Below are positions 44,505 through 52,054 of a stretch of DNA of 64,000 nucleotides, piece after piece. The stretch is from NCBI GenBank assembly GCA_025384855.1, contig JALAHT010000004.1, positions 313,846 to 377,845 on the forward strand, written 5' to 3'. Every line of letters starts with the position of its first letter. The stretch's first letter is position 1. Source of the DNA: Luteirhabdus salina. Lineage in GTDB: Bacteria; Bacteroidota; Bacteroidia; Flavobacteriales; Flavobacteriaceae. A model generated the notes under the pieces. That model had not been told where the DNA came from. It did not search any database and worked only from the letters and a program-made list of their open reading frames with translations. The position numbers and the translations under genes were made by a program.

Positions 44505-44957
44505 TTAGGATCGTAAGGCATCCAACAAACTGTTTAGTTGCTGAAGTTCCTCACTTTTTAAATTTTCAATGATAGCGGCATTGTTGGCTTCGGTTATGGA
44601 ATCCAGTTCCGCTAATAATTCTTTTCCTTCACCGGTGATGAAAATCTCCACCTTTCTTCGGTTCTGTTTGCACACCTGACGACGTACCCAACCTTTTGTA
44701 ATTAATTTATCGACCAATCGTGTGGTATTACTGCTACGATCAACCATACGCTCATTTATCGTACTTAGGTTGGCCGGAGCATCTTTTTGTCCGCGAAGGA
44801 TTCGCAATACATTATATTGTTGAATACTCAAATCGAAGGGTTTCAGCTCCTGCGCTACTTGTTCCTCAACAATCCTACTGGTATACATCAGGTTAATGAT
44901 TGTCTTGGTTGGAAGTGGCATTTCCTTGGATGCTTTTATGGCGTCTTCAATCTTCAT
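44505..44957 (-). CDS. MarR-family transcriptional regulator
   Basis: 150 residues, helical with a winged-helix core (QYNVLRILRGQKDAPANLSTINERM, recognition helix SSNTTRLVDKL, wing RRQVCKQNRRKVEIFIT). A single cysteine in the wing (C101ish, RQVCKQNRRK) could be a redox or ligand switch. The gene is preceded by a perfect 16-bp palindrome overlapping its -7 box, so it is probably autoregulated. The YceI gene follows 33 bp later. Confidence 0.93.
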   Translation of the reverse strand: MKIEDAIKASKEMPLPTKTIINLMYTSRIVEEQVAQELKPFDLSIQQYNVLRILRGQKDAPANLSTINERMVDRSSNTTRLVDKLITKGWVRRQVCKQNRRKVEIFITGEGKELLAELDSITEANNAAIIENLKSEELQQLNSLLDALRS

Positions 44958-44972
44958 ATATGTATCAACAAT

Positions 44973-44988
44973 ATTTGTACATACAAAT
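44973..44988. promoter_or_regulatory. Candidate MarR operator overlapping the marR -7 box
   Basis: ATTTGTACATACAAAT is a perfect 16-bp palindrome starting 16 bases before the marR ATG. It covers most of the minus-strand TACATTTG at 44984-44991, so a bound dimer would block transcription of marR and yceI. Confidence 0.65.
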
Positions 44989-44991
44989 GTA
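44984..44991 (-). promoter_or_regulatory. marR -7 box
   Basis: The minus strand reads TACATTTG, a match to TAnnTTTG, about 27 bases before the ATG. It is overlapped by the palindrome at 44973-44988. Confidence 0.55.
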
Positions 44992-45108
44992 TGGTGAAAA
45001 TGGAGTTTGTCATAATCTTTAACGTTTTTTTAAGAATCGCTTCAATCCCTTCTGATACAAATTGTTAAATCTGAAGGTTAGGTCGACCCAATTCAATATT
45101 TTTAGAAC

Positions 45109-45678
45109 ATGAAACAATTCATGCTATTAACGGTGCTCGTATTGTTTACTTGCTGCAAGGAGAAAGAGGATAATGTTGATACTGCCACTATTGAAGAAAA
45201 AAGCGAAGCTGGCATAGTTGAAGAAGTTCCTTCCGATACGAAAACTGCTTTACTACCCACCTATAATTTTGATGGGCTGTCCGAACGCTATTTTGAAGCG
45301 TCAAATGACACCTTATATGTAATGAATTTCTGGGCCACTTGGTGTAAGCCCTGCGTTAAGGAGCTGCCGGCCTTCGAACAACTTCGGGAAAACTATTCCG
45401 ATAAAAAGGTGAAAGTGGTGTTGGCGAGTCTTGATTTCCCCGATAAAGTAGAATCGCAGGTTATACCCTTCATCAAGAACAAAAACTTGCAATCCGAAGT
45501 TGTGTTATTAGACGATCCCGATGGCAATACTTGGATTCCAAAGGTTTCATCTGATTGGAGCGGTGCCATTCCGGCCACTATTTTCTTACAGAATGGGGAA
45601 CGAAAATTCTTCGAACAATCCTTCACTTACGAATCACTTGAAAAAGAAGTAGTAACGTTTATAAATCAACAATCATGA
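45109..45678 (+). CDS. TlpA-type thiol-disulfide reductase, lipoprotein
   Basis: 189 residues. Lipobox FTCC (lipidated Cys at 15 or 16), an acidic linker, then a thioredoxin fold with WATWCKPCVKELPAF (CxxC) and the cis-proline region SGAIPATIFLQNG. Such proteins reduce disulfides in the periplasm, for instance for cytochrome c assembly. The stop overlaps the start of the next redoxin gene (ATGA), so the pair is translated together. Confidence 0.92.
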   Translation: MKQFMLLTVLVLFTCCKEKEDNVDTATIEEKSEAGIVEEVPSDTKTALLPTYNFDGLSERYFEASNDTLYVMNFWATWCKPCVKELPAFEQLRENYSDKKVKVVLASLDFPDKVESQVIPFIKNKNLQSEVVLLDDPDGNTWIPKVSSDWSGAIPATIFLQNGERKFFEQSFTYESLEKEVVTFINQQS

Positions 45679-46319
45679 AAAGAAAACATCTTTTACTAGA
45701 AATAGTCGTGGTCCTCGTTACCATTGGTGCTATTTATGGCTTTACCACAAAATCTTCCACACCTAATCTTCCTCCCGTTGCGGATGGATATAGTATTGGA
45801 GACGAAGCAACCGACTTTGAGCTCAAGGATGTCGATGGCGATATGGTGTCGCTTTCCGACTATCCCGATGCGAAGGGCCATATCGTTATCTTCACCTGTA
45901 ATACCTGTCCGTTTGCGGTCGCCAGTGAAGATCGGATCGTAGCCTTAGACCAAGAGTTTAAGAGTAAAGGCTATCCTGTAATTGCCATCAACCCTAACAA
46001 TCCGGAGGTACAACCAGACGATACTTATGAGCTGATGCAAGCGAAGGCGAAAGAGGCAGGCTTCACCTTTCCATATCTATATGGTGGCTATAAAACCGTG
46101 TATGCTGCCTATGGTGCTACCAAAACACCGCATGTGTACTTGCTTCAAAAGGAAAATGACAAGAACATCGTAAAATATATCGGTGCAATCGATGATAATG
46201 TTCGCAATGGCGATGCCGTAAAGGAGCGCTTTTTGGCCAATGCCGTAAATGAACTGTTGGCTGGAAAAGAAGTGACCCTTAAGGAAACAAAAGCGATTGG
46301 TTGTAGTGTAAAACAGTAG
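45675..46319 (+). CDS. Membrane-anchored AhpC/TSA-type redoxin
   Basis: 214 residues. An N-terminal hydrophobic anchor (EIVVVLVTIGAIYGF) holds the protein at the outer side of the inner membrane. The redoxin core has FTCNTCPFAVASEDRI (CxxC) and TPHVYLLQKENDKN. A further cysteine lies near the end in KAIGCSVKQ, a feature of this group. It overlaps the TlpA gene by four bases and ends at a terminator hairpin; two rhodanese genes follow. Confidence 0.88.
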   Translation: MKRKHLLLEIVVVLVTIGAIYGFTTKSSTPNLPPVADGYSIGDEATDFELKDVDGDMVSLSDYPDAKGHIVIFTCNTCPFAVASEDRIVALDQEFKSKGYPVIAINPNNPEVQPDDTYELMQAKAKEAGFTFPYLYGGYKTVYAAYGATKTPHVYLLQKENDKNIVKYIGAIDDNVRNGDAVKERFLANAVNELLAGKEVTLKETKAIGCSVKQ

Positions 46320-46339
46320 ACTACAATACATTTGAAAGC

Positions 46340-46374
46340 AAACCGACTCGTTATCTGGGTCGGTTTCTTTTTTG
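46340..46374 (+). terminator. Terminator after the redoxin gene
   Basis: Stem AAACCGAC / GTCGGTTT with two more pairs inside, then CTTTTTTG. It is 21 bases past the stop at 46319. Confidence 0.85.
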
Positions 46375-46403
46375 TTGAAGGTGAAGAAACCTAACATAAT
46401 TCT

Positions 46404-46411
46404 TACTTTTG
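46404..46411 (+). promoter_or_regulatory. -7 box of the rhodanese genes
   Basis: TACTTTTG, 21 bases before the ATG at 46433 and just past the previous gene's terminator, so the rhodanese pair has its own promoter. Confidence 0.6.
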
Positions 46412-46432
46412 TCTGTAAATTATATTCAAGCT

Positions 46433-46741
46433 ATGAATCTTTCACAACAAGAATGGAGCGAAAAGCTCGAAAAAGACGATAACGCCGTAATCCTGGATGT
46501 ACGTACCGATGCGGAAGTAGCCGAAGGGTATATTCCCGAAGCAAAGCAGATCGATATCCAGAACCCACCCAAGTTTATGGAAGCGGTTGAAAAACTAGAC
46601 GCTTCCAAAAATTATTATGTGTATTGTCGTTCCGGCGGACGAAGTGCGCAAGCCTGCGCTATCATGAAATCGAAAGGAATTGAAAACTGTTATAACCTTC
46701 TGGGCGGATTTTCAGAATGGGAAGGTGACAAAACTTCCTAA
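46433..46741 (+). CDS. Cytosolic rhodanese (sulfurtransferase)
   Basis: 102 residues from the ATG at 46433; the upstream GTG at 46409 lies before the -7 box ends. A single rhodanese domain with DVRTDAEVAEGYIPEA and the active-site loop YYVYCRSGGRSAQA carrying the catalytic cysteine. It transfers sulfane sulfur, acceptor unknown. No signal peptide. The next gene begins two bases after its stop and encodes an exported rhodanese with the same loop. Confidence 0.92.
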   Translation: MNLSQQEWSEKLEKDDNAVILDVRTDAEVAEGYIPEAKQIDIQNPPKFMEAVEKLDASKNYYVYCRSGGRSAQACAIMKSKGIENCYNLLGGFSEWEGDKTS

Positions 46742-46743
46742 CC

Positions 46744-47133
46744 ATGATACAGAAAATGTTTGCTATAGTAGTTCTTTTCAGCTGTATTGCCTGTAATAAC
46801 GGTAGTGCTCAGGAAGACACCGTTTTGAAGCCATCGGAGTTTTTACAAAAACTCCAAGAGGATAATTCAGCACAATTGGTCGACGTACGAACGGTTGAAG
46901 AATTTAGCGCTAGTCATTTACGGGATGCCCAAAACATTTGTGTTACCGATGACGATTTTGAGGAAAGAGTTAAGGCATTGGACAAATCGCAACCAGTGTA
47001 TGTCTATTGCCGAAGTGGTGGTCGAAGTGCTCGTGCTGCAAAAACGTTACGCGATCTCGGATTTGAAAGGGTGTACGACTTAGATGGAGGAATTCTTAAC
47101 TGGGAAAAAGAAGGGCTGGAAACCGAACAATAA
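46744..47133 (+). CDS. Exported rhodanese lipoprotein
   Basis: 129 residues. The N-terminus is a lipoprotein signal (VVLFSCIACNN, lipidated Cys at 17), and the rest a rhodanese domain: DVRTVEEFSASHLRDA and active loop VYVYCRSGGRSARAAK. It is a periplasm-facing partner of the cytosolic rhodanese immediately upstream (2-bp gap). Sharing of the loop CRSGGRSA suggests the two arose by duplication. Confidence 0.9.
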   Translation: MIQKMFAIVVLFSCIACNNGSAQEDTVLKPSEFLQKLQEDNSAQLVDVRTVEEFSASHLRDAQNICVTDDDFEERVKALDKSQPVYVYCRSGGRSARAAKTLRDLGFERVYDLDGGILNWEKEGLETEQ

Positions 47134-47172
47134 GTTTTTAATATCCTTAACAACCGCAGTTAAATTGACGCT

Positions 47173-47206
47173 AAAGCCATTCGAAATGAATGGCTTTTCT
47201 GTTTTT
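47173..47206 (+). terminator. Terminator after the rhodanese pair
   Basis: Stem AAAGCCATTC / GAATGGCTTT with a 5-base loop, then TCTGTTTTTC. About 40 bases past the stop. Confidence 0.8.
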
Positions 47207-47237
47207 CATATTTATCTTGGATTCAAAATCAAGCGTT

Positions 47238-47618
47238 ATGAAAAATCAGGAAACGTTAGTACACGACGAAATGCGTAAGCTTATTAAGAAAAGCTGCGCA
47301 GCCGATCAATTGCTGAACCCACATTATTATAGCTTTCAAAAGTCACTGTTGAAGTTCTTTTTCAACGCTGCGGCCATTACCATCGATTACGATGAGAAAG
47401 AAATAGCATTGTACAAAGGGCAAGATGCGCAAGGAGAAGACAGTAAGCTTTTCGATTTATCGGAAACGTCAACCATAAAGATTTCATACGATAACCTTGA
47501 GGAAACCCTTAAGGGATGTCTTGAGAAAGGACACAAACCTATTCACTTTTACAAATCGCAACTATTTCACTACAATCGCGTCGCTGATGTTATTACTGAG
47601 GAGCCCATCAGTGCGTAA
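47238..47618 (+). CDS. Small protein of unknown function
   Basis: 126 residues from the ATG at 47238 (an in-frame ATG at 47190 falls inside the upstream terminator). No signal or membrane helix. Helical start with CAADQLLNPHYYSFQKSLLKFFFNAAAITIDYDEKEIALYKGQD, then a likely beta part. No family recognised. It has the redox/rhodanese genes upstream but its own terminator on both sides, so no operon link is certain. Confidence 0.6.
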   Translation: MKNQETLVHDEMRKLIKKSCAADQLLNPHYYSFQKSLLKFFFNAAAITIDYDEKEIALYKGQDAQGEDSKLFDLSETSTIKISYDNLEETLKGCLEKGHKPIHFYKSQLFHYNRVADVITEEPISA

Positions 47619-47636
47619 TCCCTAATTGTAAGCAAG

Positions 47637-47668
47637 AAAAAAGGTCTCGAATTCGAGACCTTTTTTTA
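47637..47668. terminator. Bidirectional terminator
   Basis: A perfect palindrome GGTCTCGAATTCGAGACC flanked by A- and T-runs. It serves the plus-strand gene ending at 47618 and the minus-strand small lipoprotein gene ending at 47691. Confidence 0.93.
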
Positions 47669-47690
47669 TTTTTAAGATGAGAGAGGATGA

Positions 47691-47822
47691 TTAATCTACT
47701 GCATCTTCAACATCGTCTGCAACATCTTCAACATCGTCTGCTACGTCGTTTTGTTCTCTACAGCTAACAAATCCTGTGCTTAGAATGCCAGCTAGGAACA
47801 TCAATAAAAATACTTTTTTCAT
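47691..47822 (-). CDS. Tiny lipoprotein with acidic VADDVED repeat
   Basis: 43 residues. The hydrophobic signal (VFLLMFLAGILSTG) ends in a lipobox FVSC with the lipidated cysteine at 21. The mature 22 residues are a near-perfect heptad repeat VADDVED VADDVED AVD after REQND. It is acidic and could form a short amphipathic helix. Comparable small alanine/aspartate-rich lipoproteins (entericidin-like in layout) exist, but I claim no function. The product is short, yet the ATG, signal, lipobox, regular repeat and terminator support it. Confidence 0.7.
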   Translation of the reverse strand: MKKVFLLMFLAGILSTGFVSCREQNDVADDVEDVADDVEDAVD

Positions 47823-47854
47823 AATTGTGGTTTTAAAGGTTAACATGATTGTTT

Positions 47855-48013
47855 TTACGGTCGTCGGCCCGTGGCCAAACGATACAAAATACCTATGATT
47901 GCCAATACTAATAGAATGTGGATTAGACTTCCAACGGCTTCACCGAAACCGAAGTATCCAACTAACCATCCAATGATTAGTATTACAACGATAAGCCAAA
48001 TTAAATCACTCAT
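47855..48013 (-). CDS. Lmo0937-type small membrane protein (DUF5670)
   Basis: 52 residues. Two hydrophobic helices (LIWLIVVILIIGWLVGYFGF and LIHILLVLAIIGILYRLATG) separated by a short loop, ending in RRP. This matches the small Lmo0937 family membrane proteins common in Bacteroidota. Function unknown. It is 32 bp upstream of the tiny lipoprotein on the same strand, so the two may be co-transcribed. Confidence 0.8.
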   Translation of the reverse strand: MSDLIWLIVVILIIGWLVGYFGFGEAVGSLIHILLVLAIIGILYRLATGRRP

Positions 48014-48094
48014 AGCTTTTTTGTTTATTAGTATTAAAGCTACAACAATTGTGTGTTGACCGATTCTACTTTAACCAGGGTTTAACGACTTTTG

Positions 48095-49630
48095 TTAATA
48101 GTCGTTAGGATTTTGAATGATATCTGCGGCTCGCTCCTTCAGGGCTGAAAGGTCTTTTGACGATTTTTTTTCCAACAGGCTCATCATCATGTTCATACGT
48201 TGGTTATTCTTGAAATGTTTTTTTTTATCATCTAAAAAGTTCCAGTACAAACTGTTGAACGGACAAGCATCTTCTTCCGTTTTCTTATTCACTGAATAGT
48301 GACAATCTTTACAATAATTACTCATCTTATTAATGTAACTACCGCTTGAAACATAAGGCTTGGTCGCTACAATACCACCATCGGCATATTGCGACATCCC
48401 TCGGGTGTTGGTAATCTCTACCCATTCAATGGCATCGATATAGATGCCCAAATACCAAGCGTCAACATCATCAGGATGGCATTGCGCCAATAGCGCAAAG
48501 TTTCCGGTAATCATTAATCGTTGGATATGATGGGCGTATGCGTTATCCAAGCTTTGGGTAATGGCATGGTGAAGACAATTCATCTTCGTATCGCCAGTCC
48601 AATAAAATTCTGGCAATTCGTTTTGATTGTCTAATTTGTTTAAACGCCGATAGCCAGGCATTTCTTTCCAGTAAATCCCTCGCATATATTCGCGCCAACC
48701 GAGAATCTGACGTACAAATCCTTCCACCTGTGAAATATCGATAGCATCTTGATGCTCGCGCCAATACCCGATAACCGAATCTATCACCTCCTTGGGGTGA
48801 AGCATTTTGCTGTTCATGGCGAAGGATAATCGGGAGTGAAAAAGATACGCCTGATCGGTATGCAAGGCATCCTGATAATCGCCGAAATGAACCAATAGGT
48901 TTTTACAGAAATAGTTCAAAACTTTTAAGCAGTCTTCACGAGAGGTCGGCCAGTTGAAATTTTTCTCTTGAATGTTTCCAAAGGTAGTGACTCCAGTATT
49001 TTTTATTCTTGCCACTGTCTTGGAAACATCTTTTCGAAACCCTTTTTCGTGCGGAATTTCGGGCTCGCCTTTCCATTTCTTTCTATTGCTCTTGTCGAAA
49101 TTCCATTTACCGCCTTCTGGGTCTTTACCGTTAACCATCATGATATCGTACTTCTTCCGCATATCTCGGTAGAAGTATTCCATGGTCAATTCTTTCTTTC
49201 CCTCATAAAATTCTTCCAAATCTGTTCTACTAGTAAGAAAATGTTCGGTATCGAAGGCTTCGGTTTCGATGTCAAGGGTTTTACAGAAATCGTTTAGTTG
49301 CTCATCCAATCGATATTCGTCGGGAAGTTGGTATTCAAATTTCTCGATAGCATGTTCGTCGATAAGGTTTTTAAGGTTCTTCGGTAGGTCCTGTTTGTTT
49401 TCGGTGGCATCCAATTCGTAATAAATTATGGTATGACCACGATCTTCCAACCAATCGGCAAAATTTCGCATGCTTTCAAAAAAGGCTACAACTTTTTGGA
49501 TATGATGCTTTACATAATCGGTTTCTTGCCGCATTTCCGCCAAGAAATAAATGATATCCTCATTTGGATCGTCGTACCAAGAATGTTTATGGTTTAATTG
49601 GTCGCCCAACAGCAAACGAAGCGTTTTCAT
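48095..49630 (-). CDS. FeS-cluster cryptochrome/photolyase (PhrB-type, (6-4) photolyase-like)
   Basis: 511 residues. Blue-light flavoprotein of the bacterial FeS-BCP/CryPro class, probably repairing (6-4) photoproducts. N-terminal alpha/beta domain (LRLLLGDQLNH), C-terminal FAD domain with the conserved RQILGWREYMRGIYW and NARGMSQYADGG-like region (NTRGMSQYADGG). Four cysteines for a 4Fe-4S cluster are present: one in MNCLHHA and three near the end in NYCKDCHYS and DACPF. It follows the cry-DASH gene on the same strand after 6 bp. Confidence 0.93.
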   Translation of the reverse strand: MKTLRLLLGDQLNHKHSWYDDPNEDIIYFLAEMRQETDYVKHHIQKVVAFFESMRNFADWLEDRGHTIIYYELDATENKQDLPKNLKNLIDEHAIEKFEYQLPDEYRLDEQLNDFCKTLDIETEAFDTEHFLTSRTDLEEFYEGKKELTMEYFYRDMRKKYDIMMVNGKDPEGGKWNFDKSNRKKWKGEPEIPHEKGFRKDVSKTVARIKNTGVTTFGNIQEKNFNWPTSREDCLKVLNYFCKNLLVHFGDYQDALHTDQAYLFHSRLSFAMNSKMLHPKEVIDSVIGYWREHQDAIDISQVEGFVRQILGWREYMRGIYWKEMPGYRRLNKLDNQNELPEFYWTGDTKMNCLHHAITQSLDNAYAHHIQRLMITGNFALLAQCHPDDVDAWYLGIYIDAIEWVEITNTRGMSQYADGGIVATKPYVSSGSYINKMSNYCKDCHYSVNKKTEEDACPFNSLYWNFLDDKKKHFKNNQRMNMMMSLLEKKSSKDLSALKERAADIIQNPNDY

Positions 49631-49636
49631 AGTATC

Positions 49637-50929
49637 TTAATTTTCGGTCCAAGTAGTTACGTAGTCATTATCCGGATCGTACCGATCAGCCTGTTTTTCT
49701 ATATTGAATTTTCGATCGCGGGGGTCATTCCCTACACCTGCATTGTACATCCAATTTCCCCAATTGCTGTGTACGTCATAATCGATAAGCATACTTTCAA
49801 AATAACTCGCCCCAATACGCCAATCCTGATGTTCTTCCTTTGCGAAATAGCTTGCCACGTTCTGCCGACCGCGATTGCTCATAAATCCGGTAGCTGCTAT
49901 TTCATTCATATTGGCATTTACAAAATCGTATTCGGTATTGCCTTCAATCCAATTTTTGATAACATCGTCCTCTTTTTTCCAATCGTATTCTTTTTCCAAA
50001 ATACCGCCAAGTTGGAAAATCTTTGAGCCGTGCTGAAGCGATACATACTTAAAGAAATCGCGCCAAATCAGTTCAAAAATCAGCCAATAAGTATCTTGAT
50101 TTTTGGTGATTTCAGATTCAAACTTCTTCACTTCCACATAAATACTCCGTGCTGAAATGCTACCATTGGCTAACCAAGCCGAAAACTTTGAACTATAGTC
50201 TTCACCCAACAAACCATTTCGTGTCTGTTTGTATTCCTGAAGCTTTTTTGTTTTCCAGAAATAATGGTCTAGTCGCTCCCAAGCTGCTTCTTCACCACCA
50301 GAAAACGAAAAAGCACTATTTTTATGAACTTCAAAATCTTCTAGTCCAAGCTCATGAAGTGTTGGTAACTTCGTTTCGTTTTCTATGAGATTTTCTTCTG
50401 AAAGCGGTTCCGGTTTTGAAAGTGGTTCGCGAATGTCACTTTTCTTTTCACAGCGTTTTCGGAAGTCGGTAAATACTTTTGGGATCTTACTGAAATCGTT
50501 AAAGGGAATATCCTCTGGGTGAAACAAAAACTGATCATAACATTTTTGAATGCTTATATCGTTGGGAAGTGCCGTCAGCACTTTTTCTTCAACGGTAACT
50601 TCTTCTTCGGTCCATTCCTTTTGATAGTAGAGCGTATTGATTTGATGCTTTTCGACTAGTGAAGGAAGTATGTTTTCGGGGGAATCGTGATATATAAATA
50701 AAGGTATGTTCAACGCGTTCAATTGCTCCTGAAGGTTCTTCACCGTTTCCAACAAAAACTTAGCGCGGAATTTACCGGTCTTCGGAAAGCCAAAGTCGGT
50801 TTCAGCAAACTGACGCGGATCAAAACAATATAATGCTATCACTTTTTCAGAGTGTTCACATGCTGCTGAAAGTGACTGATTGTCGATTGTTCGTAAATCG
50901 TTTCGAAACCATACTAAACTATTTTTCAT
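49637..50929 (-). CDS. Cryptochrome DASH
   Basis: 430 residues from the ATG at 50929; a longer start at 50959 lies inside the overlapping small gene and gives no domain. DASH-type photolyase acting mainly on single-stranded DNA cyclobutane dimers, with FAD and an antenna folate. It opens [19 protein letters not shown], has the FAD-binding [34 protein letters not shown] and [22 protein letters not shown] motifs. The start overlaps the stop of the DUF2256 gene, and the PhrB-type gene follows directly, so three photobiology genes form one unit. Confidence 0.95.
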   Translation of the reverse strand: MKNSLVWFRNDLRTIDNQSLSAACEHSEKVIALYCFDPRQFAETDFGFPKTGKFRAKFLLETVKNLQEQLNALNIPLFIYHDSPENILPSLVEKHQINTLYYQKEWTEEEVTVEEKVLTALPNDISIQKCYDQFLFHPEDIPFNDFSKIPKVFTDFRKRCEKKSDIREPLSKPEPLSEENLIENETKLPTLHELGLEDFEVHKNSAFSFSGGEEAAWERLDHYFWKTKKLQEYKQTRNGLLGEDYSSKFSAWLANGSISARSIYVEVKKFESEITKNQDTYWLIFELIWRDFFKYVSLQHGSKIFQLGGILEKEYDWKKEDDVIKNWIEGNTEYDFVNANMNEIAATGFMSNRGRQNVASYFAKEEHQDWRIGASYFESMLIDYDVHSNWGNWMYNAGVGNDPRDRKFNIEKQADRYDPDNDYVTTWTEN

Positions 50930-51068
50930 GCGTTGTTTTATTTCGTCTACAGCGCTCACTGCAATACACCACTGCTTCCCAATTCTTTTCCCACTTTTTA
51001 CGCCACGAAAAGGAACGTTGGCACACGGGGCAAACTTTTTCGGGCAGATGAGGCTTTTTATGTGCCAT
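50919..51068 (-). CDS. DUF2256 zinc-ribbon protein
   Basis: 49 residues. It reads [20 protein letters not shown], then [20 protein letters not shown]; four cysteines form a CxxC...CxxxC zinc ribbon. DUF2256 genes commonly neighbour cryptochrome and photolyase genes, and here the reading frame overlaps the cry-DASH start by 11 bases, implying translational coupling. Its role is unknown; a nucleic-acid-linked accessory to photorepair is an inference. Confidence 0.9.
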   Translation of the reverse strand: MAHKKPHLPEKVCPVCQRSFSWRKKWEKNWEAVVYCSERCRRNKTTHEK

Positions 51069-51159
51069 GCTTAAAAATACAGATTGTTTAATTTAATCAT
51101 GTTAATTTTAAACAAAAGTATGGCTCGACCACTGTATCTTAGTCGAAATTTTTTTCGCG

Positions 51160-51960
51160 ATGGATTATCAAAAGGAGTTTGATACAAATAGAGAGACATG
51201 GAATGCAAAGGTTTCCGCCCATGCAAACAGTGATTTTTACGATCTCGAGGCGTTTAAGAAAGGAAAAAACAGCCTAAATAGTTTCGAACTTGAAGCGCTA
51301 GGTAATGTGAAAGGGAAATCGCTTCTTCACCTGCAGTGCCATTTTGGTCAGGATACCATTAGCTGGAGCCGAATGGGAGCTGATTGTACTGGGGTTGATA
51401 TTTCCGATAGCGGCATTGCACTCGCACAAAGCTTAAATGAAGAGTTACATCAAAACGCCGAATTCGTTTGTTGCAATGTGCTGGATACGTCGAAGTATGT
51501 TTCCAAAACCTTTGATATTGTTTTCACCAGCTATGGCGTTATTGGTTGGCTCCCTAATCTAAAACCTTGGGCGCAAATGATCGCAGAGCGATTAAAACCC
51601 GGAGGCATTTTTTATATCGTCGAGTTTCATCCCATCGTCTGGATGTTCGATTATCTTCAGCAACCTCCAAAAATGATATATGGCTATCATCAAAAGGAAG
51701 CGATCTACGAAGAATATGAAGGCACTTATGCCGATACCGGTTCAAAAATGGTGAGTAAGGAATATGGCTGGAATCATGGGTTGGGTGAAGTGGTCAGCTC
51801 TCTTGCCGATGCCGGTCTTCACATTGAGTTCTTACGCGAGCATGATGAATCGCCTTACGATATATTTCCAGGACTTCAGAAAAATGATGCTGGGTTATAT
51901 GAACTTACCAATGGGTTATATCCACTACTATTTGAACTAAAAGCAAGAAAACCCGAATAG
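51160..51960 (+). CDS. Class I SAM-dependent methyltransferase
   Basis: 266 residues. The SAM-binding motif I is SLLHLQCHFGQDTISWSRMGA, an acidic residue follows in CTGVDISD, and the motif VFTSYGVIGWLPNL is present. The substrate cannot be told; the body resembles uncharacterised small-molecule methyltransferases of Bacteroidota. It stands alone with no close upstream neighbour on its strand, starting between the DUF2256 gene (minus) and the large fusion gene (plus). Confidence 0.88.
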   Translation: MDYQKEFDTNRETWNAKVSAHANSDFYDLEAFKKGKNSLNSFELEALGNVKGKSLLHLQCHFGQDTISWSRMGADCTGVDISDSGIALAQSLNEELHQNAEFVCCNVLDTSKYVSKTFDIVFTSYGVIGWLPNLKPWAQMIAERLKPGGIFYIVEFHPIVWMFDYLQQPPKMIYGYHQKEAIYEEYEGTYADTGSKMVSKEYGWNHGLGEVVSSLADAGLHIEFLREHDESPYDIFPGLQKNDAGLYELTNGLYPLLFELKARKPE

Positions 51961-52054
51961 TAGCGAATACCTTCAGATGTTAAAATATTATTAGGGGGAA
52001 GCGAGATTGAGGTGGATTTTCCTATTTTTCGGCCAAACCTAACGTATCAAACTC

